Positions 61,352-64,000 of a stretch of DNA of 64,000 nt are shown here, piece by piece. The notes under the pieces were generated by a model. The model ran no database searches and had not been told where the DNA came from. It saw only the letters and a program-made list of their open reading frames with translations. The translations under genes and the position numbers were made by a program. The first letter of the stretch is position 1; each line of letters opens with the position of its first letter. This DNA is from SKHV01 sp963678565 (GTDB lineage Bacteria; Bacteroidota; Bacteroidia; Bacteroidales; Prolixibacteraceae): contig OY782875.1 in the NCBI GenBank assembly GCA_963678565.1, forward strand, positions 1,736,001 to 1,800,000, in the 5' to 3' direction.

Positions 61352-61699
61352 ATGGAAAATGACTCTAAAAGAAAATATTCAGTTCAATTAAGTTTTGAAG
61401 AGATTAGATTACCTCCCTTCGAAGATATTCTCATCTTAGGCAAAAAAAGTCCTCAAGGGAAATTAGGACTTTACAGATCATTTGAATTATTGGTACCAAA
61501 TGAATTCGAAGTATTTGAGATAGATCATTGTGCTGTTGAGGCTGTTTTTATCAATAAGCGCTTATTAAAGAAAGTAAATAAAGACAAAATTATTGCTCTT
61601 CTTAATGAAAGGGTATTTCCTTATGCATCGGAGAGTGAAATACTAAAAGTCGATTTACGATTAAAGATTTTCTACGAGACAATAGAAGGCGAGTTTTGA
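61352..61699 (+). CDS. Small protein coupled to the CBS-kinase gene
   Basis: 115 residues from the ATG at 61352 (an upstream in-frame ATG at 61271 lies in the repeat zone). The fold looks alpha/beta, with DILILGKKSPQGKLGLYRSF and LRLKIFYETIEGEF. I do not recognise a family. The stop TGA overlaps the next ATG (TGATG), so the two proteins are probably made together and may interact. Confidence 0.68.
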   Translation: MENDSKRKYSVQLSFEEIRLPPFEDILILGKKSPQGKLGLYRSFELLVPNEFEVFEIDHCAVEAVFINKRLLKKVNKDKIIALLNERVFPYASESEILKVDLRLKIFYETIEGEF

Positions 61700-62724
61700 T
61701 GGGAATTAGAAAATACATACGATCATCTTATCCAGTTATAAAACCGTACGTGGGTGTTAATGCCATTGATGATATGCTATTGTTGAATAATTACCTTGTT
61801 GTGTTAGACAACGATGATTTTATTGGTATTTTAACACCTAATGACCTGATTAAACGTCCACATAAAATAGTTATTGACTGTTTAACGCCCAAAAAAAATG
61901 TATCTTATTCTGACACATTCGCAGGTATATTTGAAAAGTTTAATGCCTCTAATAGTTCAGCACTACCCGTTTTTGAAAACGATAAATTTATTGGAATAAT
62001 AGAAAAAGAAGATCTTATTGAGAAACTAAAAGCGGAAGTTCAATATTTCTATGAACAATCAATAATCTCGAATAAATTAAAAGATTCTTTTTTCAGATTT
62101 ATCACACACGAAATAAGAACACCCCTCAATAGTATATTAGGGTTTATAGATATTATCTCAAGTTTGGACCAAAATCAACTAAATAATGAGGTATATGTTA
62201 ATACCATAAATGAAAATGCTGAAAGATTTCTTCATACAATGGATAATATTATTGATTTTGCACATTTCAGCTCTGGAGACATTATTCAAATTGAAACGAG
62301 TGAGATAAATTTGGAAGCATTATTTCGTAATATAAAAACCCATTTTGAAATGGAATCTCTGGCTTCAGATAGTAAAAAAGTATCTGTCGATTACGAAATA
62401 AACACCAACATCTCAACCATAAAATCAGACGAGAAAAAAATCAATCATACGTTATCTCTTGCTGTCCTAATATTAGTATATTATATTAACTGTTCTCATA
62501 TTCAGATAAAGTACAAAGTCGATAAAAACAACATTTCATTTTTTATTATAGGCTTTGATCCTGAAATAAGTGATATTCAAAAGGAAAAAATAAATTCACA
62601 AGTAGCAGATAATGAAATGATTGAATTGTCATTTTTAAAAGAGTCACTAAAGATATTAGGAGGAGACTATTATATTTTAATTGAGTCAAATGCGACTCTT
62701 TGTTGCACAATTCCTTTAAAATAG
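61699..62724 (+). CDS. CBS-domain histidine kinase-like protein with degenerate ATPase domain
   Basis: A 341-residue cytosolic protein. Residues about 5-115 hold a pair of CBS motifs (LVVLDNDDFIGILTPNDLI, then ALPVFENDKFIGIIEKEDLI), which often bind adenine nucleotides. A HisKA domain follows with an intact H-box, FITHEIRTPLNSILGF (His137). The ATPase region is worn: no N-box asparagine (KKINHTLSLAVLILVYY), FDPEIS in place of DxGxGI, and no GLGL motif before ILGGDYYILIESNATLCCTI. It may therefore signal without ATP hydrolysis. It is coupled to the 115-residue gene. Confidence 0.8.
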   Translation: MGIRKYIRSSYPVIKPYVGVNAIDDMLLLNNYLVVLDNDDFIGILTPNDLIKRPHKIVIDCLTPKKNVSYSDTFAGIFEKFNASNSSALPVFENDKFIGIIEKEDLIEKLKAEVQYFYEQSIISNKLKDSFFRFITHEIRTPLNSILGFIDIISSLDQNQLNNEVYVNTINENAERFLHTMDNIIDFAHFSSGDIIQIETSEINLEALFRNIKTHFEMESLASDSKKVSVDYEINTNISTIKSDEKKINHTLSLAVLILVYYINCSHIQIKYKVDKNNISFFIIGFDPEISDIQKEKINSQVADNEMIELSFLKESLKILGGDYYILIESNATLCCTIPLK

Positions 62725-62879
62725 AAAATCTGAATGTATCATTTTATAAATTCTATGGCGCCTCTGTGATATGCCAGTAGTAGATTACTGCAAGTTTTTC
62801 TTGAAAGTATGCAAAAAGGAAAATATCCGCAACCCATTGTAACCTATAATTTATGGTTAGGCTTCATCCCGTTCTAAAA

Positions 62880-63580
62880 TATTTGCAATATTTTTCTCAG
62901 ATTATAAAGGTTATTTTAACCCTGACAATTCAAATAACCACACACAAAAAAAGTGGGATGCTTTTTATGAATTTTCAAATAGAAATAATGTAGATGTACT
63001 TCTAATAGGAAATTCGCATTTATATTCAAGAATTAATCCCCAGAATTTATCCGCGACATTAGGAGTTAATGCTTTCTTTTTAAATCGGACCAATTACTTT
63101 ACTTTTTTGCTTGGTCAAATACTATTAGAAATCACGATTTTATTTTTAGTGATACTGATCAATTAAAAAAAATAAAATTCTTATAGAAAAAATGAAACTA
63201 AATGGAAAAAAATATTTTATGGTGAGGAGGGATATTTTGAAAATAATCCTGTTTCTGCAAATGACAAGTAAAATATTCTTTTAAGTATAGATTTTTCAAC
63301 GAATAAAGTAATATTAAAAGAGGTTTCATTTATAAAACCTAAAAAAGGGGAAAATAAAATTTTAATTGCGAAAGTAGCTAGAAATATAAATGATTCAAAT
63401 AAATGCAAGCTTAGATTAGCTCTAAGTTTTATTCATCATCAACAATTGAAAATAGCAAGTGTTGATCTGCAATATGATAATCTGCATCAACCGAACGATA
63501 TGATGATATTTAAGGCTTTGATTACACCTATTGAAATTGAGGGCATTAAGGCTGGTGTGTTTCTGTGTGAGCAAGAATGA
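62880..63580 (+). pseudogene. Decayed paralogue of the SGNH-like acylation protein
   Basis: Three blocks in changing frames match the protein at 5532-7055 in order. They read FSDYKGYFNPDNSNNHT with VDVLLIGNSHLYSRINPQNL; then, after a large deletion and frameshift, FAWSNTIRNHDFIFSDTDQL; and, after another deletion, FYGEEGYFENNPVSAND. The end reads CKLRLALSF, then SVDLQYDNLHQPNDMMIFKA and LITPIEIEGIKAGVF, stopping at 63578-63580. At least one stop (near 63268) falls inside. There is no MBOAT gene beside it in the window. Confidence 0.85.
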
Positions 63581-64000
63581 CGTGTGCCAACAACCTCTCA
63601 TAAATAATTGCCAACAAGTGTAAATTTAACCATTCTAGCTTGTGTGAGTTTTTTTAATAAGTCGAAATTCTACTTATGAAGTCTGCAACTATTTATAGTC
63701 TGATTTATTATTGCAAATTTAAAACGATATTCAACTACGAGACTGTATATTATTATGATATAATTTTGGGAACAAGCATTTATAAATAGGAGCGAATTGT
63801 ATGGATTAGATTTTTCTAAAACTGCTGTTTTGAAAAAGTATTTTTTGTTGAGTACAAAATAGAAAATGTACGCACTTACGAAATTGGTTTTTGACGGGAT
63901 GCAAAAATCTTCATGGATAATGTCAAGACATTAAAAGAGTATTAGAATATCGAAGAAAAATACCTATATGGATAGTTTAAAATTAAAGGAACTTACCATA
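63581..64000. other. Terminal 420 bases without a recognised gene
   Basis: A+T-rich sequence with frequent stops in all frames. The longest plus-frame scrap (AFINRSELYGLDFSKTAVLK near 63775-63835) is unrecognised and could be another remnant. Nothing further can be supported. Confidence 0.4.

Noticed and set aside
55781..62724. A true integron cassette array
   Set aside because: Repeats and gene scraps fit the idea, but no integrase and no proven attC fold is visible here; kept only as a hypothesis.
1..64000. CRISPR arrays, tRNA or rRNA genes and intact insertion sequences
   Set aside because: No regularly spaced repeats, cloverleaf-like conserved tRNA blocks, rRNA sequence or full transposase was recognised by eye.

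Overview
The window is a low-GC stretch of a Bacteroidota chromosome, most like the marine Marinilabiliales/Prolixibacteraceae (lineage inferred, not tested). The signs are type IX secretion sorting domains on secreted pectinolytic enzymes, a NigD-like lipoprotein, a long-form (class II) ketol-acid reductoisomerase, few Shine-Dalgarno sequences, and promoters of the Bacteroidetes form TTG-N19/20-TAnnTTTG, seen at several genes.

Layout. 1-8.5 kb: the end of an HrpB helicase, a YchJ-like protein, a GNAT-ovoA pair for ovothiol/5-histidylcysteine sulfoxide, a DbpA-type RNA helicase, and an MBOAT plus SGNH-like pair for polymer O-acylation. 8.7-16.4 kb: ilvC, an AraC regulator with a five-LysM/ligand-binding protein, and an ECF sigma factor trio followed by a frameshifted GH43 gene. 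16.5-21.4 kb: aspartate kinase, a nucleotidyltransferase, a TIGR01777 epimerase, a flavin reductase-rubredoxin fusion and a NigD-like lipoprotein. 21.4-27.1 kb: a minus-strand pectin-degradation cluster (two pectate lyases, a LamG protein, an HEMAH metallopeptidase), with GH28 and GH29 enzymes further on. 27.4-31 kb: small envelope proteins, a LuxR-type regulator and a cold-shock protein with a long leader.

31-38.2 kb is a sulfur assimilation region: cysK, a LuxR-type regulator, a CysN-like protein with no GTPase domain, cobA, cysI and cysJ. The cysK, cobA and cysJ promoters each carry a 16-bp TACC-N8-GGTA element 22-24 bp upstream of the -33 box. This looks like an undescribed sulfur regulon operator, and the LuxR-type protein in the cluster is a candidate binder.

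38.4-49.2 kb: GH28, amtB, an Lrp regulator, yaaA, a FemAB-like transferase, an organoarsenical resistance operon (arsR-arsE-arsF-arsG-arsP) with two matching ArsR-type inverted repeats, a 2H phosphoesterase and aat. 49.3-51.5 kb is a graveyard of molybdenum genes (modA, moeB and mogA/moaB remnants) around two siroheme-type dehydrogenases.

51.5-64 kb is accessory and partly decayed. It holds a B12-binding radical SAM protein, a GH29 fucosidase, a GFA protein, a truncated SDR, a serine hydrolase, ilvE between two copies of a roughly 200-bp repeat, a CBS-histidine kinase-like protein with a degenerate ATPase domain, and a badly decayed paralogue of the SGNH gene at 5.5-7.1 kb. No tRNA, rRNA, CRISPR array or intact transposase was recognised.
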